A stretch of 64,000 nt of DNA from positions 3,416,001 to 3,480,000 of the forward strand of contig NZ_BNJG01000001.1 of NCBI RefSeq assembly GCF_016587375.1. Reading direction: 5' to 3'. This stretch comes from Ktedonobacter robiniae (GTDB taxonomy: Bacteria > Chloroflexota > Ktedonobacteria > Ktedonobacterales > Ktedonobacteraceae). Within the stretch, counting starts at the first letter, position 1. Each line of letters starts with the position of its first letter. Of the stretch, positions 8,627 to 17,679 are shown one piece after another. Below the pieces are notes generated by a model. It did not search any database. It was not told the DNA's origin and saw nothing but the letters and a program-made list of their open reading frames with translations. Both the position numbers and the translations under genes were made by a program.

Positions 8627-9253
8627 ATGTCCCATCTTTTACATTACATGCGACGAACCATCATGTACGCTCGTCAACATCATAGTCAGCTGCGCATACA
8701 ACGAATCATCATGTACGCTCGTCAACATTATAGGCAACTGCAGGGAATGCTCCTCATCGTTGCTCTCCTGGCCAGCATGATCCTGCTTGCCCACTCCCTC
8801 GCTATCACCCAGCAAGCGGCAACGCACTATGCACCCTCGTTACATCCATCTATCGGCTATCCACATGGTGCTAGCTCCCCTGCTGCCGTTCCGCATAATT
8901 CGACTCCCCAGGTCGCCTACTCGGATGGTGCTAGCTCCCCTGCTGCCGTTCCGCATAATTCGACCCCCCAGGCCGCCTACTCAGATGGCGCTAGCTCCCC
9001 TGCTGCCGTTCCACATAATTCGACTCCCCAGGTCGCCTACTCGGATGGTGCTAGCTTCCCTGCTGCCGTTCCGCATAACTCGATCCCCCAGGTCGCCTAC
9101 CCGCATGGCGCTGGCCTCCTCAATATGACCTATCCTGGGTGGACTCGCTCCTATCATCGCCTATCCTGGCGACAGTTCATCCATCGCCTATCCTGGCGAC
9201 AGTTCATCCATCGCCTATCCTGGCGACAGTTCATCCATCGTCTATCTATATAG
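8627..9253 (+). CDS. Single-pass membrane protein built from three sets of tandem repeats
   Basis: A 208-residue protein. I choose ATG 8627 because GAAAGGA lies six bases upstream. Residues 9-38 are two copies of a basic unit ((R)IMYARQHxxQL). A hydrophobic span follows (about 40-60, LLIVALLASMILLAHSLAI). Then come four 20-residue repeats (SSPAAVPHNSTPQVA core) and three 9-residue HRLSWRQFI repeats to the end. The arrangement suggests a basic cytoplasmic tail, one membrane anchor and an outer Pro/Ser/His-rich domain. No family is recognised. DNA repeat units are nearly identical, implying recent expansion. It lies between two integrase attachment relics. Confidence 0.6.
   Translation: MSHLLHYMRRTIMYARQHHSQLRIQRIIMYARQHYRQLQGMLLIVALLASMILLAHSLAITQQAATHYAPSLHPSIGYPHGASSPAAVPHNSTPQVAYSDGASSPAAVPHNSTPQAAYSDGASSPAAVPHNSTPQVAYSDGASFPAAVPHNSIPQVAYPHGAGLLNMTYPGWTRSYHRLSWRQFIHRLSWRQFIHRLSWRQFIHRLSI
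8877..9116 (+). repeat. Four tandem 60-bp repeats in the membrane protein gene
   Basis: Units begin at 8877, 8937, 8997 and 9057 with GGTGCTAGC-type starts and differ at only a few positions. Period 60 keeps the reading frame. Confidence 0.95.
9158..9247 (+). repeat. Tandem 27-bp repeats
   Basis: Three identical units start at 9158, 9185 and 9212 (core CCTATCCTGGCGACAGTTC), followed by a partial unit. They encode HRLSWRQFI repeats at the protein's C-terminus. Confidence 0.95.
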
Positions 9254-9276
9254 CGGCTCTTCCGCTAAGCTGAAAT

Positions 9277-9330
9277 AGCAACCTGTCACGCAGTGTTGTT
9301 GGAAATAAGCAGAATCCCGTCGGTTCCGCT
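9277..9330 (+). other. tRNA-Asp-like attachment site relic (copy 2)
   Basis: Contains CCTGTCACGCAG (anticodon loop and stem of tRNA-Asp) and GAATCCCGTCGGTTCCGC (T arm and acceptor strand), joined by an 18-nt linker unlike the tRNA. The same hybrid, with about five changes over 54 nt, is at 60343-60396. It is followed by integrase C-terminal coding sequence, as after the real tRNA at 7262. Confidence 0.75.
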
Positions 9331-9594
9331 GTCGCCACCGAGATGTGACTAACGTCCCGGTGGCTTCTTTATATTCCATAACTCCTTCAAGCATGCGGAG
9401 GATGGGGAGGAATGCAGGACGAGGCGTAATTGCGGCGATCTCCTGCTGCTCAACATCATAGTGTAATCCCCCAGGCTCCAAGATATCCATGACCATATCT
9501 CGACGTTCCTCAACAGTGGCAACTTTCCATAAGGCCGCTTTTCCGGGCAAGCGTTCGCCAGCTTCGATGACATCCTCAAGACGAACCCCATTGG
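9331..9594 (-). pseudogene. C-terminal relic of a large serine integrase (copy 2)
   Basis: The open minus-strand frame carries LEDVIEAGERLPGKAALWKV, EERRDMVMDILEPGGLHYDV and ITPRPAFLPILRMLEG, colinear with the relics at 7264 and 60457. It is cut at 9594 by an IS630-type fragment, so the catalytic domain is gone. The frame has no internal stop and reads on through the attachment site to 9242. Confidence 0.75.
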
Positions 9595-9595
9595 T

Positions 9596-9775
9596 TACTC
9601 AGCCGCTGGAGAGATCGCTGCGCTCGCAGGCCAGAGTTTTGCCAATGCCCATGAGATCGAGCGAGCGATGCGGGTGGCCACCGCGCAGCTCAATCACCGA
9701 GCCAAACCCTGGATCTGGGGACGGCCTCCCAGAACGCGGCGCCACCTGCATCGCCTCTTTTGTTACCGCCTTTGA
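9596..9775 (+). pseudogene. C-terminal fragment of an IS630-type transposase
   Basis: Sixty codons ending at TGA 9773-9775 encode AHEIERAMRVATAQLNHRAK and then PWIWGRPPRTRRH, the usual tail of IS630/Tc1-like transposases (AIAxATxxWNxRAxPYxW). It joins the integrase relic at 9594-9596 and has no start. Confidence 0.6.
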
Positions 9776-9776
9776 G

Positions 9777-10340
9777 AAATGTAGCACTAATGATATTGAT
9801 CTCGTTGCAACCTTGTTTCCCCTTCGCCAGCGAGTATTTCAACAGTATGAACAACAGGTTGGGTGCCTTCCCGATGCGGTGTGGCAATGGGCGCGGACCT
9901 TTTTGCTCTTCATGCAGTTTCAAAGACAACGACTCCAGCCGCGCTTGGCTCAGATCTATCCACGATTTGCCGAATGCTATCAGCGCTTAACTGTGTATGA
10001 TGTGCTTTTCGGGGCGTGCTATGATCTTCTCTCCACCTTATCACTCGCCGTGGCTCCTACGCTTCTCGGCAAACCCTCTCGACGTGAAGGGTTTCTTCCC
10101 TGCCTGGAACATACCCACTGGGAAACAGGAGAAGCCTCATCGCAAACAGAGACCACAATGATCGAACCTGCTCTCCTCTTGCCTGGAGGGGACCCGATGA
10201 TGTATCTGCGAAATGAAGTCACCATTGCCTATCAAGAAAACATCTATACCTTCACGCTGGATTTGCCTTCCTTGCCAATGTATTGCGCACATTGGATTAC
10301 GTCTTTAGTTCTTACTCGCGAGGTCGCTAGCCGTTTACTT
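9777..10340 (+). pseudogene. Unidentified open-frame remnant
   Basis: A plus-strand frame of about 185 codons without its own start or stop fills the space between the IS630 fragment and the opposed hydrolase gene. It is rich in aromatic and leucine residues (RTFLLFMQFQRQRLQ, VYDVLFGACYDLL). It is not an antisense shadow of any recognised gene, so it may be an internal piece of an unknown protein. I cannot assign a family. Confidence 0.2.
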
Positions 10341-11232
10341 TGTGCTGCTCAAGGAAGTTTTGAACGACGTGAAAGAAGATCTCAGGACACTCTAGCCAGC
10401 CGAAGTGCCCACAATCCGGGATCATCTGAAAATCGATCGTCGCGCTGGAAAAAGCTGCCCGTGTCTCATCTGCCCACGCCCTCCCAAATGGATCATCCTC
10501 TCCATAGAAGATGTGTAGCGGGAGCTTCAAGGCTGCCACTTGCGCGCTCAGATCGAAGTTGCCCAGGGCTTTCCAGGTTTGCTCTCCTACTTCTGGAGTA
10601 CGATCAAAGGTCTCAGTAAACCTGGGAAGATCGAACGGAGGGTTGGTCCTGGACAAATAGACGGGAAGGATCTGCTTTAGACGCTCTAAATGATCTGGAG
10701 ACAATTCTGTTGGTATGATGCCTTTCTGCTGGAGAGCTTTGAGACGCGCCTCAAAACATTCAAACCCTGCATGCAGTCCAGCCACTGTTGGAGGAACACT
10801 ATCGATCAGCAGCAAGGAACGAACATACTCTGGATACTAAATAGCATACTGCATTGCGACCATTCCTCCCCACGAATGACCGAGGATATGGACCTTCTTC
10901 TCCTGGGCGACTGTAGAGCGGACGGCTTCCAGATCCTGTGCATAGGTTGTTGGCGCAAAGTGCTCTACCTGCGCTTCTGCTCCCTGAAGTTCCAGGATGG
11001 GAGAGCGGCCAGTTCCCCTCTGATCGTAGTTCACCACGGTGAGTTGAGGACCTACCAATTGCTCTAAGCCAAGCAGGTAACGATGGGATAAACCAGGACC
11101 ACCGTGGATCATAATGAGCACATCGTCTGCATCCAATGCACCTGCGGTCCGTATAAAGATCCTTGTTGACTCGACAGGTTGCTCGATTTCACGAATGCTT
11201 AGACTGTTGTCTCTATTTGAATCAGTAAACAT
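10327..11232 (-). pseudogene. Alpha/beta hydrolase (proline iminopeptidase-like) with in-frame TAG
   Basis: The first part (ATG about 11232) shows the oxyanion motif HGGPG, NYDQRGTGRS and the nucleophile elbow GHSWGG. A TAG at 10837-10839 stops the frame, which then continues in the same phase (YPEYVRSLLLIDS...) to the acid region FYGEDDPFG and the catalytic His in DCGHFGWLE. All three triad elements are therefore present but separated by one nonsense codon; the likely ancestor read ...QYAIxYPEYVRS. Length fits the 290-310 residue prolyl aminopeptidase-like family. It is probably inactive unless the stop is suppressed. Confidence 0.78.
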
Positions 11233-11307
11233 TGATATACATGTCTTTCTTTTTTGATATACCCTATGGGTAAATACAGTAAAAGGTTGTTTGTCGACCT
11301 GCGTCAA

Positions 11308-11636
11308 CTCGATAGTCCTGTACCTGCTTCTGGCGCTTTATTCGCTTTTATGCTTTTACTGCACATATCCAATTTTTAGAGTCAAAAAGCATTCTGAACG
11401 TGATTTTGTCATGACTCTTCAACTAAAACGAACCAGATATATGCAAATCAAAACATATTTTTGACTTATCTCCTATTGTCGTCCGGTGGAAGAGAAGAAC
11501 TGCCAGGGCCTCGTTTATCCCTTGTGATCAAATTGAATGCCGGTCACTTTCTCCAGGCCAGTTACCCGTCAAACGACAAAATTTCAGCCCCTCTTTGCAG
11601 ATACAGAGGCTGTGACCTGGTCAGATTACCTTTTGT
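11308..11636. other. Intergenic region, no supported gene
   Basis: A/T-rich spacer between two broken minus-strand genes. Probably holds the hydrolase promoter; I cannot mark it reliably. Confidence 0.4.
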
Positions 11637-12440
11637 TTACCGTTGCCAGAAGTGAATACGGCATACTTCTTCAAAACCAAGGCGGCGATAGACTCTTTCG
11701 CCCTTTTCTGTCGCTTGCAAAATGGCAACACGATATCCCATATCACGTGCATCAAGCAAAGGCAGGTGGGATATGGCTCGACCAATGCCTCGACCTCGTG
11801 CGCTGGGAACCGTTGCGACACAGTAGAGGCCGGCGACTCCGCTGGCGAGATACAAAATTGATGTAGCCACTGGTTGACCATTGAGCCGAGCAAGGTAGTA
11901 GCGCACGCTTGGATGAGCGACAAATCCATGTTTAAGAACCATATCCAAGATATAATCGCGACCGGCATCAGGCCACGGCATGCCAGCAGCAATGGTCTGG
12001 ACCCCAAGTTGTAAGGATTCCGTTGTGTCTATCCGCTCAAGAGTCACTCCTGCAGGCATATCAATGTGCTCATCGAGGTCCTGGAGATCCCTGGCCATGC
12101 CGGATGAGTCAAAAATTGACCATCCACGAGCTTTGACACGACTTTCTATGGTTGGATGCTGGAGAGAGGGCCCAACAGGTCAGGAGGTAGGCACTTTATG
12201 AGCTTCGATCTTTGAGAGCATGTCGTCAATCTGTTCTCCAGGCGTATCCGGTGTCAGGCGAGCCTGTATCCCCATATTTAAACGCAGAAATGGTCCGCCT
12301 GTGATAAACCATGAAGCACCTGCTTCATGATAGAATGTGGCTCCCAGCGCGCGCCCCCAGAGCGATACAAATTCTTCTGTGTTCGTTTCCATTGCTTCGA
12401 TGAGTGCTGAATGGGAGAGGCTATCAATCATGTTTTGCAT
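11637..12440 (-). pseudogene. GNAT-type acetyltransferase paralogue with in-frame TGA
   Basis: The N-terminal part (12440 to 12183) ends at TGA 12180-12182 and the remainder (to 11637) continues in the same phase. Across the stop it aligns with the intact protein encoded at 12587-13411: shared LWG(R/H)ALGAxFYHEAxASWF, HGFVAxPxVxYYLxRLNG and the acetyl-CoA pyrophosphate loop ARGRGIGRAIS. One nonsense codon is the only break I see. Tandem duplication of this gene, followed by decay of one copy, is the simplest reading. Confidence 0.75.
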
Positions 12441-12586
12441 GTATGTTGCACTTCCTATGGGAAATAATTGTACTATATAGGTTATGAGAATCTTTCTCAG
12501 GAAAAACGGTCAATCATCCTGCTGCGTGTTTGTATGAATGGAAAGCTTAAACTTTGCTTCGGCTCATGTCTACATGCTGAGCCGTG

Positions 12587-13411
12587 TTACTCCTTTAACG
12601 GTTCTGACAATAGATAAAAGTTGAGGTTTTCATACTCTTTGAAGCCAAGGGCACGATAGACCGGTGCTCCCATCGCAGAGGCTTGCAACGTGGCAATATG
12701 GTAGCCCATGGCGCGAGTATCAAGCAGACACTGCATAACTACAGAGGTGGCTACTTTCCGCCGTCGCGCGTGTGGAAGAGTAGCGGTACAATAAATGCCC
12801 GAAACACCTCCACCAAGAAACAGTAAGGTGGTACTCACTGGCTCGCCATTGAGTCGGCCAAGGTAGTAATACACACCGGGAGTCGCCACAAAGCCGTGTT
12901 GCTGGACTAACTCAGCACTACGATCATACACGGGCATTGGTATACCTCCATAGCCAGTCACAAAGGTATGTGCCCATTCCTGAAGGCCGTTGGCCGTGGT
13001 CACCCGTTCCACAGTGACGCCCTCTGGAAACGTATAGTGATCGGCCAGCGTGTGTACATCCAGGGCCCAGACCGTCGGTTTTCCTCCCTGCCATCCATGC
13101 TGCTTGATGCGCTCAAGAAAGCTATCCGAACTGGAGGCATCCACAACCCAGAATGTCTCATGCTGCTGAGTCGCCCGCATTCGTTCGAGTACAGCGTCCA
13201 TTCTCTCTGGTGAGGTCTCAGCCGTAAAATGAGTTCTAGTTACCCAGTTGCCGGTCCAATGGGGTATATTGGTGGTGAACCAACTGGCCTCGGCTTCGTG
13301 ATAAAATTTGGCTCCCAGGGCGTGCCCCCAGAGAGTAGCGAGTTCCTGTATGTTGAATTCAACCGCATCAGTCAACGCGGGTTCTGAAATAGTCCTCAAG
13401 TTTTTTGGCAC
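12587..13411 (-). CDS. GNAT-family N-acetyltransferase
   Basis: A 274-residue protein starting at GTG 13411, with GGAGAGG nine bases upstream. The N-terminal half is a degenerate acetyltransferase-like domain. The C-terminal half has GNAT hallmarks: YYYLGRLNGEPVSTTLLFLG (about residues 176-195), the acyl-CoA-binding loop in TLPHARRRKVATS and the terminal GYHIATLQASAMGAPVYRAL with a Tyr and the ALGF(K/E) motif. The substrate cannot be told. The next minus-strand gene downstream is a broken paralogue. Confidence 0.82.
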   Translation of the reverse strand: MPKNLRTISEPALTDAVEFNIQELATLWGHALGAKFYHEAEASWFTTNIPHWTGNWVTRTHFTAETSPERMDAVLERMRATQQHETFWVVDASSSDSFLERIKQHGWQGGKPTVWALDVHTLADHYTFPEGVTVERVTTANGLQEWAHTFVTGYGGIPMPVYDRSAELVQQHGFVATPGVYYYLGRLNGEPVSTTLLFLGGGVSGIYCTATLPHARRRKVATSVVMQCLLDTRAMGYHIATLQASAMGAPVYRALGFKEYENLNFYLLSEPLKE

Positions 13412-13544
13412 GTATGACGTCCTCTCCTACTTATGGTATCTTTTCTTTAAAAAGTTATTGAACATGCATGGAGTGCTACTCTTGTACGGCGAAAACTACA
13501 GTGTTTCCTTTACTCGGACATTACCCCCACTCCTGGCAGCAGGC

Positions 13545-13817
13545 CTAGCTGTTGCATGATGCTAAGGGTATCGATTTATACCAGTCTTCGACAATGTTGT
13601 CTTCCACGACGCGAAAGATCACCACACCTGAAACAGTGATTGGTTTCCCTGTTGCAGGTATTGGCGTGTGCAAGCCGAAAGGGCCTGCATGAGTTCCTTG
13701 CAAAATGAGCCTGCACATGACTCGATCGTGTTCTGCAATCAGGTCTTCATTTGTCACATGGAAATCAGGAAATGCGTTGCGGCTTGCAGCTACCCAACGC
13801 TTGAAGTCCTCACGAGT
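13545..13817 (-). pseudogene. C-terminal fragment of a SnoaL-like/ester cyclase protein
   Basis: About 90 codons end at TAG near 13545: FKRWVAASRNAFPDFHVTNE, EHDRVMCRLILQGTHAGPFG, PATGKPITVSGVVIFRV and DNIVEDWY. This is the order typical of SnoaL-fold ester cyclases. A stop at 13818-13820 blocks the frame upstream and no start with a ribosome site exists, so the N-terminal third is lost. Confidence 0.65.
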
Positions 13818-13937
13818 CTATACCACTCCAGTCATGCTGACATCGCAAAAAAACTACTACTCTCTCTTGAAAGAGGAAACAGGAGGAGACAGAACCGGAA
13901 GTAGTAAGAAACTACCAGCCAGGCTGGTACACTCTCG

Positions 13938-16902
13938 TTATTCAACCAGCTTATGACGAATGGCGAGTGCTGTAGCGCCAGCGCGGTTACTGACTCCCGT
14001 TTTGTTGAAAATGCTGGCAATATGGTTGATGACGGTTCTCTCGCTAATGACCAGCATCTCGCCAATCTGGCGATTACTTTTACCGGTAGCGACCAGACGC
14101 AGTACTTCAACTTCGCGCTCGCTGAGATCGAAGGGCAAACGTGACCTGGCGGGCTTTCGCGAACAACGGCGCAGCTGGTTACGCAGGCGTTGCGCCTGGA
14201 TCTGATCTCCCAGTTGCGTGAATAGCTCCAGAGCTGCTTCCAACTGGCTACGCCAGGCTTCACTGTTCTTGAATCCATCCCTGGCTAAAAACAAGATTGC
14301 CGCTGGCTTCTAGCGTCCAGGCTAGTTCAATATTGAAAGCAAAGCGACGGGCCACCGCTTCGGCAACTCTCAGATAATCCTGCGCGGCCTTGAAATCCTT
14401 GAGGAGAATTGCCAGGCTTCCCAGCAAACGATCGATTAATATGGCGCGATACTGGCCGTGATACGGCAGGAGAAGCGTATAGAGGCGTTCAGCCCGTTCC
14501 CTATCACCAAGAGAGACAACGATCGTGGCCATATGGGAGAGCGCATGGACCACCGCCATCGACCCGGCTGGCAGAGGAAGAATCAGCGTTTCTAGCTCCT
14601 CAAGCACAGCCAGGGCCTCCTTTCGTTTACCCTGTAATGCCTGGACTATTCCCATCCAGCCAAGCCACCAGACCAGCGATTGAGGTTCCAGCACACGAAA
14701 GCGAGCAATGGACTCTTGTATCAATTCGAAAGCTGCGTCAAGCTTTCCCTGAAAAGCATATATAACACCACGTGTCCACTGAAACATCGCCAATGGCTCT
14801 GGAAGCCCCTGCTGCTCTGTCAGCGTCTGCCCTTGCAAGAGATATTCTTCAGTCAGGGTCCAATCGCCGCGCTGGGCGTGAAACGTCGCCAGATGCGAGT
14901 AGATATGTCTCAACTGATAGGGATCGTGACAGAGCTGCGCATATTGAAGCCAGCGGAAGAGTAAGTCCTCCCACCCATCGAGCTGACCAGCCCAGCATCT
15001 TGCCAGAAAGAGACATTCGCAGCACTCCGCGGCCTCCGTCACATCCATCGCCTCGTCAGCGAGGGCAAGACCCTCTTCCAGCAAACGAATGCCCTCCTCC
15101 AGCTTGCCGGCCCGCATAAGTGAGTTACCAAATGCCCGGCTGGCAGACGCCTTCAAACGCGTATCACCGAACTGACGCGCAAGATCAAGCGCACGTTCCA
15201 GGTGGCGTTGTGCCGCAGGGTAGTTATGCTGACTTACAAGCAACAGCGAACCCAGTTCCACCAGGGCCCTCACCGTATCGACTGTAGGAGTGCTGGAGAG
15301 GAGAGAGACAGCCTGTTCAAAGGTAGCCCGCGCGAGATTGATCTCTTCCAGGCGCCAATAGGCTCGTCCCAGAGCAAGACCTACCTTTCCCATCGCAACC
15401 CTGTCGCCTGAGCTTTTCCAGCAGGCCTGAGCAGCCTGAAATGCTTCAACAGCTTCCTGAACAGCTCCAATCTGCAATGAAGCCTCGCCCAGGCGCAGAA
15501 GACTTTCTGCTCTCCGAGGATCGTGAGCGGAAAGATGCTGAAGTGCTGTCCGATAATGGCCTATCGCAACCTCAGACGCATAGGTACACATTGCCTCTTC
15601 CGCGGCCAGCAAGGAATAGACAGCGCCCTGCTCTTGATCACCACTGTGGGCAAAATGGAAAGCCAGTTCCGCTAGCTGGTGAGTTGCGGGTTGATCAGAG
15701 CGAAGCCGGAGAGCAAGCCTGCGCGCGATCAATGTATGCAGGCGAGTTCGTTGAAATAAGGGCAATCCATCGTACAGGCCCGCGCGAATGAGATCGTGGC
15801 TAAAGGTAAAGACGCCTGGACTACTACTCCGAATCAGATGCGCTTCAAGTGCTTTCTGGAGGCGCTCTTCCACGATTTCCACATCCTGACAAGCTACACC
15901 AGCAAGGAGATCTACCGCGAAGGCACGACCAATAACTGAGGCAACCTGGAGCAAAGAACCAATCTGGGTGTCTAATCCGTCAACCCGGCTTCGTACCGCA
16001 CCTACGATGCTAGAAGGAAGGCGCCTCGCTCGAACGTCCTCTGGCTGGCTTCCCTGGGCACCCTTTGCAAGAAAGCCCGTCTCTAACCAATCTCTTAAAA
16101 GCTCCTCAGCAAAGAAAGGGTTTCCCTCGCTCTGGAGCACAAGCCGATGAAGCAAGAGCGGGTCCACAGAAAAGCGTAAGAGATTGAGCGCAAGCAGACC
16201 CATGTCCACCTCGGAGAGGGGCCCAAGGGTGATAGGAGTAAGCAGTCGGAGGCGATGAAGCTCGGTCAGTGTGCGTTCAAAGGCTGGATGATGCGTGATC
16301 TCGCTACTGCGGTAAGCTCCCAAGATCAGCAGACGCGCCCTCGGCTGAGTGCGGGCGACATAACAGAGCAAGTCCAGCGTAGAGGTATCAGCCCATTGCA
16401 AATCATCGAGCACCAATACCAGACCAGATGTCCTGGCAATCGTTGCGAGAAACAGACCTACTGCCTCATAGAGACGCAAACGGGCTTGTTCAGGGGGTAA
16501 GCTATAGCTGTCTGGAAGCTCTCGCAGGCGGAATGAGAGCTCAGGAAGAATCGTTGTCCGCACAGGAGCCATGGCTCCTGTCTGCTCTTGTAGCTCCTCA
16601 ACCGGAGCGGAGCGAATATACTGACCAAGCGCCTCCAGCAAAGGGAGATAGGGTGGCATGCCTTCAGCTTCTGAGGCGGAACCAGATAATACCATAGCGC
16701 CCGCCTGTTCAGCATACTGGGCAGCTTCCCGTAGAAAGCGTGTCTTGCCAATGCCAGGCTCACCGGCCACAAGAGTTACCAGTAATTGACCTGCAATACT
16801 TGCCTCAAACTGCTGCTGAAATAGACGTAATTCACTCTGTCTTCCTGCCAGTACTAGCTCAAACAGAGGCCGTTCCACCACCATGGTTTTGTTCCTTCCC
16901 AT
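13938..16902 (-). pseudogene. LAL-type LuxR regulator (AAA ATPase-TPR-HTH) split by a frameshift
   Basis: The 880-codon first frame (16902-14260) has Walker A AGEPGIGKTR near residue 47-56, Walker B LVLVLDDLQWAD and a long TPR-like helical region, as in large ATP-binding LuxR (MalT-like) regulators. The LuxR HTH (LSEREVEVLRLVATGKSNRQ, then ISERTVINHIASIF) lies in a second frame (14294-13938). The frames cross at a run of five A (14287-14291). One base change would restore a protein of about 990 residues. As written, the ATPase lacks its DNA-binding domain. It could be a true pseudogene, a sequencing error or frameshifted expression. Confidence 0.85.
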
Positions 16903-17130
16903 CTACTCGCTGATTATTATTGAAATAAGCTTCTTCTTGCGTACGAGTACTCGCACCGCTTCATAAGAGGCACCAGCACTTCTCCTTGCTGTTTCTTTCT
17001 CTTCTTTGAGAGAACATAATAACACAAAAAACTCTTCAGGTTAGTCCAAATACCCGCTCGTTTTGTGGTTGTGTTGCAAGAATCCAACAGGAAACTCAAA
17101 GGGGAAAACCTCTCTGTTCCCCCGTTCTGT

Positions 17131-17400
17131 TTAGATGGCTATCCCAAACAGTTCTGCAACAAACGCTGCTTGTCCAGGGCTGTCGCCTCGATTTACCTCT
17201 TGTATTTGTCCTTTTCGGATCATGTTCATTGCCTCATACCCTTGGAGTGTCTTTCTCGCTGTTTCAAACGAAAAAAAGCCCAGCCCTGGTTTGATCAACC
17301 GTTTGATGAAGCGATGATCTTGTTCGATCAGATTGTTCAGGTATTTCCTCTCTGTCAGCCCAGCGGGAAGGTACGCTATTGCCATCGTCAAAAGAAGTAT
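17131..17400 (-). pseudogene. C-terminal fragment of an IS6-family transposase
   Basis: The frame encodes KYLNNLIEQDHRFIKRLIKP followed by GLGFFSF and GYEAMNMIRKGQ, the signature end of IS6/IS26-type transposases. It includes the final catalytic Glu in EQDH. The first two catalytic aspartates and the HTH are absent, and the element is truncated at about 17400, next to the TnpB element. Confidence 0.82.
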
Positions 17401-17439
17401 TGAACGGCTATCTCCCTTTTGTTGGTGTAGGTGACCTCG

Positions 17440-17679
17440 CGTTCCATATGGCCGGACCTCGCATTCCTCGTGTCTCCCGTCCCACGAGGGTGGGAGGCTT
17501 ACAGAGAACGTGGCGAGAAAGCCCTGGTCATTGATGCCAGGGACGAATCGCTACATCCGCTCTCGTGCGCGAATAGAACAGCGTATTTTTCTCAAATAGA
17601 ACTTGTGTTCTTCTGCTCGTTCTGGTAGAATAGGCGTATCAGTACAATTCATCGGTGGGAATAGAGAGAAGGAGCCGGC
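17440..17679 (+). mobile_element. Left end of the TnpB element
   Basis: Holds GAGAACGTGGCGAGAAAGCC and a CCCTGG...CCAGGG hairpin at about 17521-17541, which recur at the TnpB relic at 1.4-1.6 kb. The hairpin is of the subterminal kind seen in IS200/IS605-type ends. Confidence 0.6.
17603..17631 (+). promoter_or_regulatory. Predicted promoter of the TnpB gene
   Basis: TTGTGT (17603-17608) and TAGAAT (17626-17631) are 17 bp apart, and the same pair is kept in the relic element near 1.47 kb. Confidence 0.55.

Noticed and set aside
9158..9247. CRISPR array
   Set aside because: The 27-bp units are contiguous with no spacers and encode protein repeats.
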